A stretch of 64,000 nt of DNA from Struthio camelus (lineage: Eukaryota; Chordata; Aves; Struthioniformes; Struthionidae): the NCBI RefSeq assembly GCF_040807025.1, contig NC_090947.1:4712001-4776000 (forward strand). Reading direction: 5' to 3'. The position numbers and the translations under genes are program-made. The notes under the pieces were generated by a model, which was not told the origin of the DNA, did not search any database, and saw only the letters and a program-made list of their open reading frames with translations. Shown piece by piece: positions 13,601-27,800 of this stretch. The stretch's first letter is position 1. Every line of letters begins with the position of its first letter.

Positions 13601-16600
13601 TCCCTTAAGAAATACTATCCTTGAAGCAAGGTAAGCTAATCAAACACTGGACTGCAAGAGTAGAGCCAGCAGGTCAAGGGAAAAGATAATTTCCCCTCCC
13701 TGGGACTCCCGAAACTGCATCTGCAACACTGTGCCCCATTTCAGACTCCCCAGTACAATATGTATTAACAAAGTGAAGCAAGCCCAGCATAGAGCCACTA
13801 AGACGCTTACGAGTCTGGCAGAGGTTGAGGGGACCCAGGTTTGCTCAGCCTGGAAAAGAGAAGGCTAAAGGTGGGAACCTGACTGCTATTTACAACTACC
13901 TAATGGGAAGCTATAGAGAAGATGGAGACGGACTCTTTCCAGAGGCGCACAGTCATGAGACAAGAGGCAACAGACAAGCTGCAACAAGGGGAACTCTCAC
14001 CAGATAGGGAGGAGAAAAAACACGTTCACACCGAGGGTAACGAAACATTGGAACAGGGGCCCAGAGAGTGGAATCGCTGTCCTCAGCTTTTCAAACGTTG
14101 ACTGGACAAGGTCTGAGTAACCTGATCCACCTTTAATACTACTCCAGCTCTGAGCAGGGGACTAGATGACCTCCAGAAGTCCCTTGCAACCAAGATTTTT
14201 CTATGATTCTGTGAAATGTTAGCAGCAGACAGTAGATCCTTTCTTAGTCTCAGTGCCATGCTCCCTTTGAAGTCCTATTACGTGGAAAGGAAACATCAAA
14301 TGACAACTATTAGACTAATGACAAATACTCACCACCATATTGTAGGCATCAGGAACTTCAATTTCAAACTGAAACTTTCCAGCTTGGTAATAGCCCTCAT
14401 CTAGTAAAACAAACAAACAAACAAAAAACCACAATACAGATAGTTAAATAAGAGAAAAGAAACAGAGAAACAGATGTCATGTAATACAAAATACCTGTCA
14501 TTAAGAAGTATTCGGTGGTAACCCCATGCAGTTATTGTAATCTTTGTGACCTAGTTACACCATTATACTCTAATGTCATCAAGTAAAATTACGCTTGAAA
14601 GCATATTCATCATCCTAATTTTTGTGACTAACCCTTTCTTTTAAGATTAGATGCCCAAATGTTCTTGTTGTTAGATGTTTCTTCTATATTACCCTCTTCA
14701 AACAGAGGAAAGCCAGTCTCTTCCCATTATTAATATCCCTTCCTAAAGGCCAGCTCTGAAATCATTTGCCAACAATAACTATAGCAAGCAATATGACATC
14801 TTCTGAGTCATCCCTGGAATACAATTCCAGCTAGTAAAATAAAGATGCCTGCCTTTGCTCTCTAAAGCATCTCTTAGGATAAATGAGAGTAAAAAAGAAA
14901 AAAAAAACCCTCACACTGAAAACAAGAGAAAGTTAGTTTTGTCTTGGTAACACACGCCACTATTGCAACGGAGAGTTGGTCAAACAATTAGCATAGTATC
15001 GAGTTTTGTAGAAAGCATACATGAAGATTCAATTCAAAATACGCTACTTTTCACCTTATTCTCCCAAATTTTAGCTTTATCTACTACTGTGTAAATACCA
15101 AAGATTATTCTTACGTTCACCACGCTACTCCTCCAAGTCATTGCCTTCCTATTACCAGACTTCCTATGGATCCTAAATAGGGAGTAAAAAGCTGGACAGA
15201 TGTCTCCATTTCTAGGGGAAACTAAGTTCCATATCCAGTCTCAGAGGCAGCACGGTAAGGGTCAAATCGCTGTCAGAAAAAGAATTAAAGTAGGAGGGTG
15301 GTGCCCTGTAGCTGTAAGATACCCCCAAAGAAGAAACCACAGCTATGTAGGCATCATATGCCAGTCACTCCACATCTAGCCAGATCAAGCAATAAAAGTG
15401 ACAGATGAAATCTGGCATAGATAAAAGGAAAGTGATACACGTGAGGGGAGGGGTAGAAACAGCATTTCACCGATGAAACAGTGGCTCTGAGCTGATCACT
15501 GGCATGCAGAATCTAGATCTGGGGTGACACGAAAGATCGTTTCACGAAGACCTCAGCTTCTGCTGCCCTGCAGCAGCCCATAAAGTCAGTCACGTGTTGG
15601 GATTCATCCGGCACGCAGTCTTCTGCTGAGGTCAGTTTGTCCCTGCTGACTCCAGAGTGCAATCCTTAAACAGCGTGTGCACTTCTGCTCCCTTCACCTC
15701 ACACTATTTGTTACTGCTGGAAAAAGTACAGTGAAAAGTAACAATAGTCAGAGTCATGGAGCAGCTGTTGTTTTAAAAATAAAAAAAAAAAAAGTTCCAT
15801 AACCAGTAAGAGAGAGGACTCAGAAGGAAAGAGAGGATTTGGTGCATCTCCATGAGAAGCAACACTGACAGGGAATAGGGATGGTCTGCTCACTGCCTCT
15901 TCTAATACAAGAGCTTCACAATGTAAAAAAGGAGGTAATTCTTCACTCATGAAGACAGCAGCAGACTTGCTGTCAGTTTGGAGAGTACATGGGAGAAAGT
16001 ATATGTCTGCCTTGTTCTTACGCTGCCCCGCACATCCACTTAAGCCTCCTCGCAGCCCAGAGCACAGTATCTTCCCCACATCCCCAACAGCTTTGTAGCA
16101 GAGGTTTGGTTAAGTCACAAGAGCCAGCGGTCCCGGAGCGACCCTGGAAAAACCACCTTCCTGATCACAGTACCAGGTGAAACCAAGTTGGATGAACAAC
16201 ATCCTGCCACACAGTGCACATATGATGGGTGCTACCAGAACACCAACTCTTGGAAAGACATGCTTTCATACTCTACTTGCTAACGCGTGTTAAATCCTGT
16301 TCTTGTGCTAACAACCACGTGTCATGAACAACACGAACGCTGGTGTGCAGCGGCATGCTTCACAGTGTACTACAATAAGAGAGCAAGTTTGCTTCTTTGA
16401 CTGGCAATTATCCCAGATGATGTATCAGTTTGGAAAACCTGCCTGCCTCTCTGTCAACTTCAGATCCAAAACTGAATTATTCAAACTGCCAAATTTTAAA
16501 ATATGAAGACTTAAAACATCTAGTTGCATTTAACTGGAGATTGAAATAGATAACAGTCAACCTGCAGCTCTTGAGATGTCTGTGCTTGGAAGCTGAGACG

Positions 16601-19600
16601 CTCACAAGTGATCTGAAAGGGGTCCGTCTGGCATAGCAACTGTTGTGCTTTTTTCATTAAGAAAGGGACACGGATAGGTGTCCTGCCCACTCTGAAGGGC
16701 CGCGGACCCCTGAGGAACGCTCTTGTCCAAATTGAGTACTCTAGCTCTCTGCCTCATATGGTATCAGCTATGGTGAAGACCTGAGGGTCAGGAAGGCTCA
16801 TTACCCTTACGTGATGGTCTTTCTTAATATTATTTTTAAAGCAACATCACAAAGAAAAAGCTCGGTAAAGCAATCCATAGTTTAGAGAAACTTCAAAACT
16901 AGCGAATCAGGTTGTAGATTTTTTTTTCCTCTATAATCTAGCTTGCTCCAAAATATACACACACAGAAAAAGCTCTAGGCCTTCTGATACACTTCTTCAA
17001 AATCCTCTTCCAGGATAACATGATGTCTTCTGCACTTGCCCCCTTTTCAGTCCCTATATAGGTCATGCTAGATCCATTTTTTCCTACCAACCAACGCACC
17101 ATATTCACCTGCTCAGCTTTCACTCCACACTACAAGCTCCCCAAAAGCTTGTAGCTGATCCACACAACTGCAATCATCACAAGACTGCAGCCAACTTCTC
17201 TTGGGATGGTCAGCTGGTGAGAGGTTGCAAAGAGAAAAGGAGTAGAAGAGGGACTCACTCTGCTAAAAAATGCAAATCCTCAGCTGTAGGAGGAAACGAG
17301 CCTGTCGTGGCCGGTGCTGCCAAGATCAGACTCAGGTGCTCCCTAAGTCCAGTATGCCACACCAAAATAAACCTGTGCCCAAGGAAGAGAGGAGACATTG
17401 GTAAACACAGCATGGTTTGGCTTCTCCCAGGAGCCTCTGTGTGGACCACTGATGGAATCAGCTCATGGGTATCAATGGCTGCAACAACAGCACAGACACA
17501 AAATACGACAACAGAACCTGGTTGGTTTTCCCCATCCCACACAGTAACATTTACAGCTGTCTCCACAACCAACTACCAATTTCTAGCACCTCACTCACCC
17601 AAATCTTTAGTCATCCTACACACACGCATGAAACTGCCAGCCTTAGCCATTGCAAATCTCACTTTAATAATCTGCCCAGCACACACTATGCAGATACATT
17701 CTCCATTTCCATCCCAAAGCAATTTTGGAGCACGTTTCATTGATTAAGCAGTTTTGTCAGGCAAGCTACGCTTTACCAGCGAGGAGGTGCAGATGCACCA
17801 ATTTTTATGGAGGGGAAAAAAAAAAGGCAGGTCAAAGCATTTACATTTGTCTTTTGTGTTCAGAAGTATTGAGATAAAAATCAGTAAATTCATCCTTTAG
17901 AAAAGAAGCAGATGTATAAAGATGATTTATACCAATATCCTTTTGATGAAGCTGTCACGTAATGGTCTCAGGAAAGAATGATTGCAAAAACGCTCTAATA
18001 TTTCACTCGGGAGTGCAAACAGCCAAACCACCAAGTCACCCTACAGGGCACAGCTAATTGTTTCAGGGGGCACAATTTAACACATAAGGAACACCAGAAA
18101 GGACTTCGGTGTTTCGTACGGTACAGGCAGTGTACCTCAAGCCTTCCATAAGGCTCTTTGGTGCCCTGCAAGCATTTGTCAAGCTCTGCTTCCCAGTGTA
18201 ATCAATCACACAAAACACCCGCTTGTATTTGCGTAGAGAGAAGACTGCTATCTGTACCACAGGGTGACGGAGAAACCGCAGTACTGTTATGGTTGCTCAG
18301 TAAGTTCAGTAATGGAAAGTTATTTTCATTGGCTTAATTGCAACAGTCCTTTGCTGTTGTGGGCTTGGAGTGAAGCACACAGCAGACCTTCATATCCCAC
18401 TGCAGTTCTCCCCACCAATGTGAAAGAGATGCCTATGGATGTATGCATCTACATGTGCCTTATGTCAAAAAAAAAAAAAAAACACCCTCAAGATTTAAAT
18501 GAATCTTAATTGTAATATAATTGTCCAAAAGAAACTCTAAGGGAGGAGAGTTTGCCAAAGACTTCAGCTTCCTGCCAGCCAAAGAGTGAGAGAAAAACCA
18601 TGCTCCACACCTCCTTGTGCTCCAAGACACAACAAGCACCTCTGCGACACACAGGACCATTACAGTAGGCAAGCACGGGCAGCAAGATCATCGCAACGTT
18701 TTTCAAGAGATGCACAGAAATAAAACCAGCCGAACAACTTCGCTAGCTCTGCGTGCATGGCCAGGAGCAGGGCGAGCTCACGGCCGCCCCACTTTTACCC
18801 AGCTCGGGTGGGAACACAAGTGCCCACAAACAGGATGAGATCGGACCAGGCAAGTTCAGTTGAAGGGGACAGGACCAGCTCGGCCCTCTTCCTCTGCACA
18901 AAACTACCATGGCAAGGGTGCACCGTTTCCTGCGGGAGTACTGGGATGAACTGGCTACAAAGGGGTTACGTGATCCCCAGAGTCAGAGAAATGGAAGAGG
19001 CAGGACCAGGCAGTGAAAGAATACTCCTTCGGTCAGCAAAAACCTACCTTAAACGTGCCCAGGCATCTTATAACCGCATGCATTGCTTTATTTTTAATCT
19101 TCTTTTATTCATTTTATTATGCCCTATATAAGGCTGAAAAATCACTGGAAGCCTTAGAGCGCTTTAGGCTCCGTATTGCACCTGCAGGTATTTTTCAAGC
19201 ACTACACGATCAATTCACCCCCTCAAAGACAAATCAATACTCATCATTGCCTTGCATTACAATTTCTAACTCCTCACTTTATGTTTCTGGTTCACCTCGG
19301 CATCAATCAATGCTAACACTAACAAAAAAAATACATTGGGTAGCCTACTTTTTGTGCTACAAAATAAGTTAGAACGCATTTACCAAACAGAAGAGTAAAG
19401 CCTCCCTTCCCTCTCCTCTTCCTCCTCCCCCCATTTTTACTCTCTGCATGCTTGCAAATTTTTCCTCTAAAGCAACAATAAAGCATGCAAGTCATTACCA
19501 GTTGCTCAAATTTGTATTAAGAATTCATATCCCCGGAGAGCCCCAGTACCCAGCCAGAACTCATGAAATGCATCAACAAGACGGTAAGCCTTCACGATGA

Positions 19601-22600
19601 AGCCATCTTACAGCATCTCAAAGTAACTCAGTTCTCCCACGTGGTTTTCTTCCCCTTTGCCCCACAACAGCCAGACTGGGACGGAGACGCTCTCTTTGTT
19701 ACTCACATGAAAGTAACTGACAAAAAATGAAGTTCTGGCAAAGTTCGTAGCGAACAAAGGGCTGTAAATAAAGCAGTCAATTGAAACAGTTTTAGCGCAT
19801 AACCTGTGAAGTTGGTCACTGACAAGGGACTCGTGCAGAAAGGGAATAAGTGAGTGCCACTGCTCCAGCTTTCCTACCGCTTAAATTTGTCTTTAAGCTA
19901 TATTAGCAGGGTAAGTATCTTTCCCCTCTTTGGCTCAAGTTTCATGTATTACTATTAACAACATCCTTAACGATTCATTATTTAACTCAGTTTGTGTTTG
20001 TAAGGTGCTTCGATGGTTAAGAGCGCGCTGAAACTACTAGCTTCTATTACTTCTGATTTATCCCTTTAAATGAAAACGCAAGATAATTAGGACAGGCCAC
20101 AAAGGATGCGCTTTTGATAGCGGCTCCTAGAATAAGCAGCGTTGAAATGCTCAGCCATGCTCACCGCCATTTGTCGTTTCATGGCATGCAAAACAGGAAA
20201 AAGCCTCTATTAACTCCCTGAAGAATGAGATGCAAAACTAATCACGCAACCCCAGATTACCCCAACTGTTTGCAAACTATAAGAAAACCACATTAACTCT
20301 ATACGTTCCTCTAGTTTTCTTTAGGTGCTAGCTACCTGACTTCACACACTTCCCCCTCCACCAGTGACTACTATGTCATACTCTCAGCATCCAATTTTGT
20401 ACTCCAAATATCAGTGCAGCAGGCAGACTCCGCCTGTCTTCCAGGCATCTCATTTTTCCTAGCTTTTGATCTAATATGCTGCTGGTTACAAAATAAGAAC
20501 TAAGGCAACTGGTGCCGTAAGGACCTTTTTACAGGACAGAACAACTGGTTCAGACTACAAAGAGAGGAAGACGCTCCACGCAGCAGGGAAAGTCAGCAGC
20601 ACCTGCCCCAGGAACACGTAGATTTTATTGCCACAGTGGACAAACTAAGTTTTCCTGTTTTCTAGTGTGGTGCTATTATACATCCACTCATGGTGCACTG
20701 CAAAAAACGCTATCAAATAAAGGAATCTGAATTTCTCAGAGCGCAAGTTTAAGTAAAATTTAGTATGCAAACTAAGCAGTCACCCTTGTCAAGATTTTCT
20801 ACAAATTCATTGTCATTTGACATTCACTCTCATCAGAGCCATTTTGTGATATTAAATGCAGAAAGGTTACGGTGAGAAGCGGAGAACACAGGAGCTGAAG
20901 CTTTATTCTACACAGCCCTGAAAGTATTTCTGCCTGACATTGACGGTAAAGTTTATTTTCTCATTTAAGTTGTGAGAACTGGAAAAGAAGCTGCTTTCAC
21001 TGTCCTTCTGAGAGCAGCCACATTCAACCTGACTGCATAAAACATAAAACAGACTTTGTCTATAAAATTAGGTATGGACACTGACCACAAGTGGCACTTC
21101 TTGTGTTACAGAGCAGGTTCAGCTGGTACCTGTGCAGTACCCAGACAGGCTTTGAGAAACTGTCCTGGTGTAACACTCCTCATAAAATGTATTTACAGAA
21201 TGCAAACTCTAGAGTTAATCAGGATAGGAAACAACTTAAACATAAAATGTTATATAAAGATAGCACCGCAATTATCGCACAGTTACCAGCTTCGCCACAG
21301 GAGGAGGCAATCTCTGTAACTGCAGATAACCAGACTCTGATCCCTAAGAAGTGGGCCTACAGGAAGCTCCTCACTCTGCAGACTATCGAACCCAGCCTAC
21401 ACACGCTTACTACATAGGCCCCCACCGCGAGGACTACAAGGCGGCATTTGATATTCCCTGGCACCAGTAGCTGGGCTAAGCCCAACTCTTGCTCTGCAAT
21501 TGGAGAGCGGCAGAGCTATTTGGAAAGCACTCTCTTAAGAGCCAGATATATGAACAGAATTTCTAGAAGCAACTCAATGTTGGAGACAATTCCAGGCAGA
21601 AGAAAAAACTGGCTCTTCCTCCAAAATGTCGAAATGCATGTAACATTGTTTAGACACTGCAAGAACAGTTGCCTCAAGCAATGATTTTTACCCATCTGAG
21701 GCAGAAAAATTTTGAGAACCACCTAGCTGCCTCTGCTGCCCCAGAGAAAAGCAAGATTTAGCATACTCTAGAGTGAAACTTGTTCAATAACAAAACTAAT
21801 CAAAAAGCTACAAAGATTTTCTTGTTACATATTATAGTCTGCCTTCAGAGAGTCGTGCTAAGCTGCAGCCGATCACAAGATTCTGTACCTGAATTACGCA
21901 CAGCTGAAAATAGATGTTTACTTCGGTCAGACTGCAACTGCAGAGACTTCAGCTGTGCAGCTATATTTAGAGTAACAAAATGTTAATTAAGATCATCTCA
22001 TTCCCAAGACCATTTCAGCAATGAAGCTAGCACAAAAACCATGCACTGCAAGGCCTGTCTTCTGGCTACAGCACCTTGCTGAGCAGCAGTTAAGAGACAA
22101 AAAAACTGATTAGGTATTAAGACACCTTGAAATTAGTACAAAGAAGCTATCATGGCTTCACATTCGAGACATTCCTGACTTGCATCAGGATGACCTTGCA
22201 AAGTCGACTCATTTCCAAACTACAGTAAAGTAGCATCATATACACTGAAGAGGAAATAACTGGTGAAGACGAACAGACTAGCGCTTACTATGTACATGGA
22301 TGGGGGTAGATCTTCTACACAGAATAACGTGTTAGAAGCTCCATATTCGCCCTTTCAGTTATTATTTGGCTTATACTGAATAAGGCAGTCTTACTCATTT
22401 TTCCATCACAGAAAAGTTGCATGAGCAGGCGTCTCCACAAAGACCACGCAAGATTTCTATTGCCAAGTGCTAGCTGCTCTTGGCTAAAAAGTAACAACAG
22501 TGACATCTAGTGCTCATTTGGTATCAAGGTACCAGATTATCAGAAACATGCCTCTCGCGCCGCAAGCGCAAACCATTACTTGTACAGGTAAAACACCACG

Positions 22601-24856
22601 ATCGACATACTGCAGCTCAACTCTGTTGTCAACCTACAGAAAACGTAGGCCTACAGAAATCAGTTGGCAGGGAAAGACTGATCCTCACATGCTAACACTC
22701 ACCTGAACATTTTACAAAGTACTGCATAGGCAAACGTTCTCATTTGAAAAGCTGCACAGAGCAGTAACAGGAGGCGTTTCTGAAGTTTAAGTAGTTAATC
22801 TTCCACACAACTTCATCCACAAAACACAACTTTTCATTCTAAAACGGACAGCCTTAATTACATGAGCAACAAGCACCATAACTTCAGACAGCTATTAAGA
22901 AACTCACCTTCGAAATAATGCATTTGAGAAAAGCAGTACTGAGCCTTCATTTTTATTTAATAGCCTGCCAGCAGAAGCTCCACGGTATACTTACGTGGCA
23001 TTAGTAGTAAAAGGCCCAATTTCCACATACTTCAAGGACTAAGAGACTCCCACATGTTAAACACCTTCAGACATACATATATTTGAAGTTTTATAGCAAT
23101 GTTGTACCTGCCATCTTTCTTTTCAACTCTACAGAATCAACCCGTCAGTGGAAAAAAATTAATCTGCAACATAACAGGGCTGTAGTACAATAATTTCTCT
23201 AGACGTGGTCCAAGATTTTTCTCAGCAAATAAAACCACGCGGTTCAAAACTGGCTGAGAGAAAAAACTGTTTTTAACCAAAACGAGCAAACAAGACCTGA
23301 ACGCTTCCTCAATCTGCTTAATTTTAACCGCTGTTTTCAGTGGAACCTGGTTCTCAAAAGCCAACCCAATTTCTCCACTGCTGCAACAGTCATCGCATTA
23401 CACGCACGCACGTCTTTTTTCTTTGCCTACTGTCAAAGAACTAACTAACTAACAAGAAAGTTCATTGGATTTTTGAGTAAAATCTTGGACTTAGGTTGGC
23501 TAAACACAAACACTCACAGAAACAAAAACAACATGTTTAGAAAGTTACCTGGGATTACAGTTAGCTGAAAGTAATGAAGCTTGTTTGGGTCAGGAAAATT
23601 CACTTTACATGTACCTGTGAAGAAAATAAGTTTATATCAAACAACTGTATTTCCACTGTTAGGGAACCACACATACCATGCTTCATACACTCCAGACTTA
23701 CTCCCCGATTAACCCTTACACTCCAGTGAATTGATTTCCTACCCTTTCTCTCTTAAGTGTCTCTTCCCTACTCAGTTACAGGTCACGGCTCTTTACGCCA
23801 AGTCACCTGCGGTAACGGCACTTCACCCCTTGAGCTGTGAGAATGAATAAGGGCATTTCCTTTCAGTATGCCATGTTGTCTCAAAGACCTAAAAAAATGC
23901 CAAAGGGATTGGTCTTCTGCAGAGGTGTCAGCTACATGTTACCACAACAGCACACAGAACCAGCATGGTCTCCTTAAAAGCTCTTAAATGGTAACACGGA
24001 TATCTCAACAGTTGATAACACACTGCAGCTTGTGAGAAGTCACGCCCCACCAACCCATGCTAAGATAGGACTATTTGCACCTGTAAGGTATAATGAGATA
24101 TAAGCTTTACTGGAAAGCTCATCCAGAAGTCAGTGAAGTCCCCGTTCAGCTGTTAAACAAATTTGTTCAACATACCAAGCTAACTCAGTGCCATAGTTGG
24201 CCTAATTCATTACATCCAAGAATGAGTTTCACAATCACATTAGGCTACCAGATCCTTACCCTATCCCTTCAAAAAATTCTTAGAAAATAAGAAAAATTTA
24301 GTTTTTTTTTTTTTTTGCTTTTGTACTAGAATAAAAAGGAGAGGTCCGTGTTTCACAGCTACATAGTTTTACTGTTTTTCAGAGTGAGTTTTGTTAAAGA
24401 AATGTCCTGTTAAAAAAGGGCTTGGGGCGGGGGGGGAAGCAAGCTAACACTCTGCTTTGGCATACTGCAGACTCTAATTCATCAGACAACATTTCTCCCT
24501 ACCAAGGCATCACAATCAGCCAGGAATGACTTGAATTTGATGAACTGACTGCTCCAGAAACAGCTGTTGACAGTGCGATTTCAGAGCAACTGCAGCTACT
24601 ACACTGTTTGCAGTCTTGCATAAGCCTATGACTAGAAAGCAAACTGGCATACTACAGGCATATACAGTATTCAAGCTTGCCTGATGATACGTGTAGTAGC
24701 TGTGCATGCCTTTCTAACCTATGCGATACCAAGGAGCTTCAACTCCATTATCTCTGAACATACTAAGCACTTACCCTTTTCTACTACAGGGCTTCCAACA
24801 GTTAACTATTTTCCTTTGGTACCTTCCAAATGCAAGACAAAAAACTACCAGGTAAG

Positions 24857-24890
<34 letters not shown>

Positions 24891-27800
24891 TGTGTTTTAT
24901 TTGTGCTCTATGTAAGCGATTACACACATTAGCTGAGATGGTGGAGCATCCTTACAAACCCCTGTTTGCATTCTCAGTCTGTATGAATTTAAGGAGAACA
25001 ATCAGAAAGAAGAGCAAGAATGAAGAGACAACATCAACCTCAGAGGCTGTGTGCGGGGTGTTATGATACTAGTCAATGGTTTCCATCCAGCAGAAGCAAG
25101 TTTACAGCATAACAGACAGCCCTTTGTTTGCAACTGATAACACAAACCCTTCTCACGTACAAAACCAGCCTTTCTTGATCATAGCAGAGTCAAGTCGTCA
25201 AGCTGGCACTAGATGCGTACATCCATTGATACGTGATTATCCATATTAGGCAGCCTTTAACTTCGGAAACAAGAAGTTAAATACCACTAGAGGTGTGAGA
25301 CCTTATCTGCATGAAAAAATACTATGTAACTGGAGCTGTCCACAAACCCTTGTAATGCATTCGCATTCTAATAACTATAAACTCTGATGTGTATTTCTCT
25401 AGCGCTCATTATCCTATTGAAAAGTCTATGCCATAAAGCTTAACAAAACCTAAAATTATTCAGCGTAAACTTTCTGTAGAATTGTCTTTAAGAAAGAAGA
25501 GGACAGATACAGGAAGAGCTGAGTAATGCTTCTTCATGCCCTCCCTTTTTGAAGCTTCTGTTCAGTACTTTTTGTGATCCTGATTCTTCCCATCAGGCCT
25601 TTTGTACTGAAAGGCTTGATTTTTTCTGAGATCCGAGAGTTGATCTGGATTTAGAAGCATTAGCAAAAAGAGAGAGACCCAACAGAAGCAGCGCTCAGAG
25701 GTCTGACCTGAAAAATATATTATGGTCAAAGCTTCCCTCAGACAGGGAAGACTAGAAACATCATGAGTTACCTGCCGGTGTAACCAGGGAGAATCCTCTC
25801 TGCTTTCTTTCGACGGATGAGCATACAGGCAAGACAGCATGAATGCACGCAAGCACAGTACTAGTCTGCACGTACACTCTTGGACTGCTGCTCATGCCTC
25901 TTTCCCTGCAGGGGAAGCATCTTAGACTACTCTGAAATAAGAACATGCACCACAGGAAGTTATGCAGAGCAAGTGATGGGCTCTAAAAATGCCTCTAAGC
26001 TTGCTATGCAATAACTTGTTTTGCTTGCCCATATTACAAGTACGGATTGCAAAAATCGCACAGACACGAAATGATGCTGTCCTGGTCTACGCTTGAAGGG
26101 AAGGAGAGCTCAGCAACAGCTAGCTTTACTGTCAACAGCTCCTCTTAGCAACAACTACACAGCCTTAGGAACTTCATTCTCTTTTATAAAAGACTTTTTG
26201 TTTTGCTGCCCATTACAGAAGTAGCTTCTCTCTCAAGCTAAAGATCAAAATAAATTTTATATATATATCCATATCCATATTAATTTTTATATATATCAAA
26301 TTTATATATATACACACACACACACATATATATATAAAAAACTTGATTTTTAACTATTTATCCTCAGCTTTGGAAGCAATGAGTGAATTACCACACTTTA
26401 AAAAAATCTATTTTAAAGTACATGTTAGTAGTGTCTGCTTGTAGCATAAGACACATTACAGGTAAGATGCCAGGGCTAAAAATCACTATCTTACTTTTTT
26501 ACAAATACAGATTATGTTTGTACTATTTTTAATGACTTATTACTATTAATGACTAATCCCACTATTAACAAGCGTGTCAGGTTACCACTTGTGTGTGAAA
26601 TGAAAGAGCACTAGGTTGGTTTAATATGTTGCCTGAGAACTCAGCTATTCACTCTGCCCCTAGATCAGCATCTCCTGTTTTGAAAATGAAGAGAGAGTAG
26701 AGGAAAAACAGGAGCGAGGTAACAAATGCAGTCTTTAGTTCCTGGTAACTTTGAGGCACTTTAAGAGAAGGAACCTCCCTCACGCCACCAGTTCCATAAA
26801 GGTAACCAAGTGATCGTTACTGCTTCCCAAGGACACTGATGAGGGTCCCTCCCCTCCGCTGTGTCCTGAAAAGGGGGCAAGCAAAGAAAACCTGTTTAAG
26901 CCTTCAGTGGGCTGGCAGAGTTTTGCACGGCTTTCCCTAAGGAAAGGAATGTCATTAGCATTCACACTTCAGCCAAAACAATCAAATTCAGCAGTCCTTT
27001 TCTCCTTAAAATGCATGCCATTAAATACTATACTTACAAGGTAAATTAGCTTCAAGTTCTGCAACCTCTGTAGAGAGAAAAAAAAATACTGTTATTTATG
27101 CAAGCATAAAGCCGTTGCTGAAGTCCAAATTGGCAGATCTTCTAATTTAAACTACCCTGCAAATCAGATTTCTCTCTTAAAAAGAAAATTAAGGAGCATG
27201 GAAGAGTTACCTTGAAATTTCTCTTTAAGCCACACAATTTTCTGCACAGTGATTCATTGCTAAAAATGCTCATCTGCCCTACAGACAAGGCAAACATATC
27301 CTACTATGATTAAAGGGTTCAGCTCCGGCAAGTCTAAAGCATCAGGGCGTCTTACACACAGATCACTGGCACTTCAAAAGGTGACCGTATCCAAACCCCC
27401 AAGGAGCTTGTCTACATAAGGCACTTCAAACGCATCGGGCCAAAACTCCACACTTAAGCAGACTGCACAATGACAGGACGGTTTTAAACAAGGATTTCTA
27501 AAGTGTTTGGGATGCTCCATCCTCTTCCTGCATAATGATTTCTTCATGCTGCACATAACAGTGAAAAGAACTGGCTGCGCAGCTGCAGAGGAGGGTACAC
27601 GGACCATAACCGAGCACAAACATCAGCAGCCTGCAAAACACAAAGGCAGCCAGAATCAGGGTGCCGAGCCAACGATGAAAACAAGCCCGAGAAGTTCAGA
27701 GCCTGCATAAGCACCACCACTACCCAATACCTAAACGCTCATACTTGTCCGCTGCCAGCTACAGAGGCTCCCTCAGTAGCACATATAGTGCACTTGGAAA

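Larger units (their letters stand above)
4625..14332 (-). other. UBE2F: UBE2F intron 5 (about 9.7 kb)
   Basis: This intron holds an A20 run at 4853-4872, a C16 run at 6186-6201, G/A homopolymer blocks at 7736-7782, G13 at 9896-9908, G15 at 12228-12242, a TG/TA microsatellite at 12467-12522 and the CR1 fragment near 13.74-14.22 kb. An unexplained pair of overlapping plus-strand open frames sits at 8070-8469. No RNA gene or second protein gene was recognised. Confidence 0.6.
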
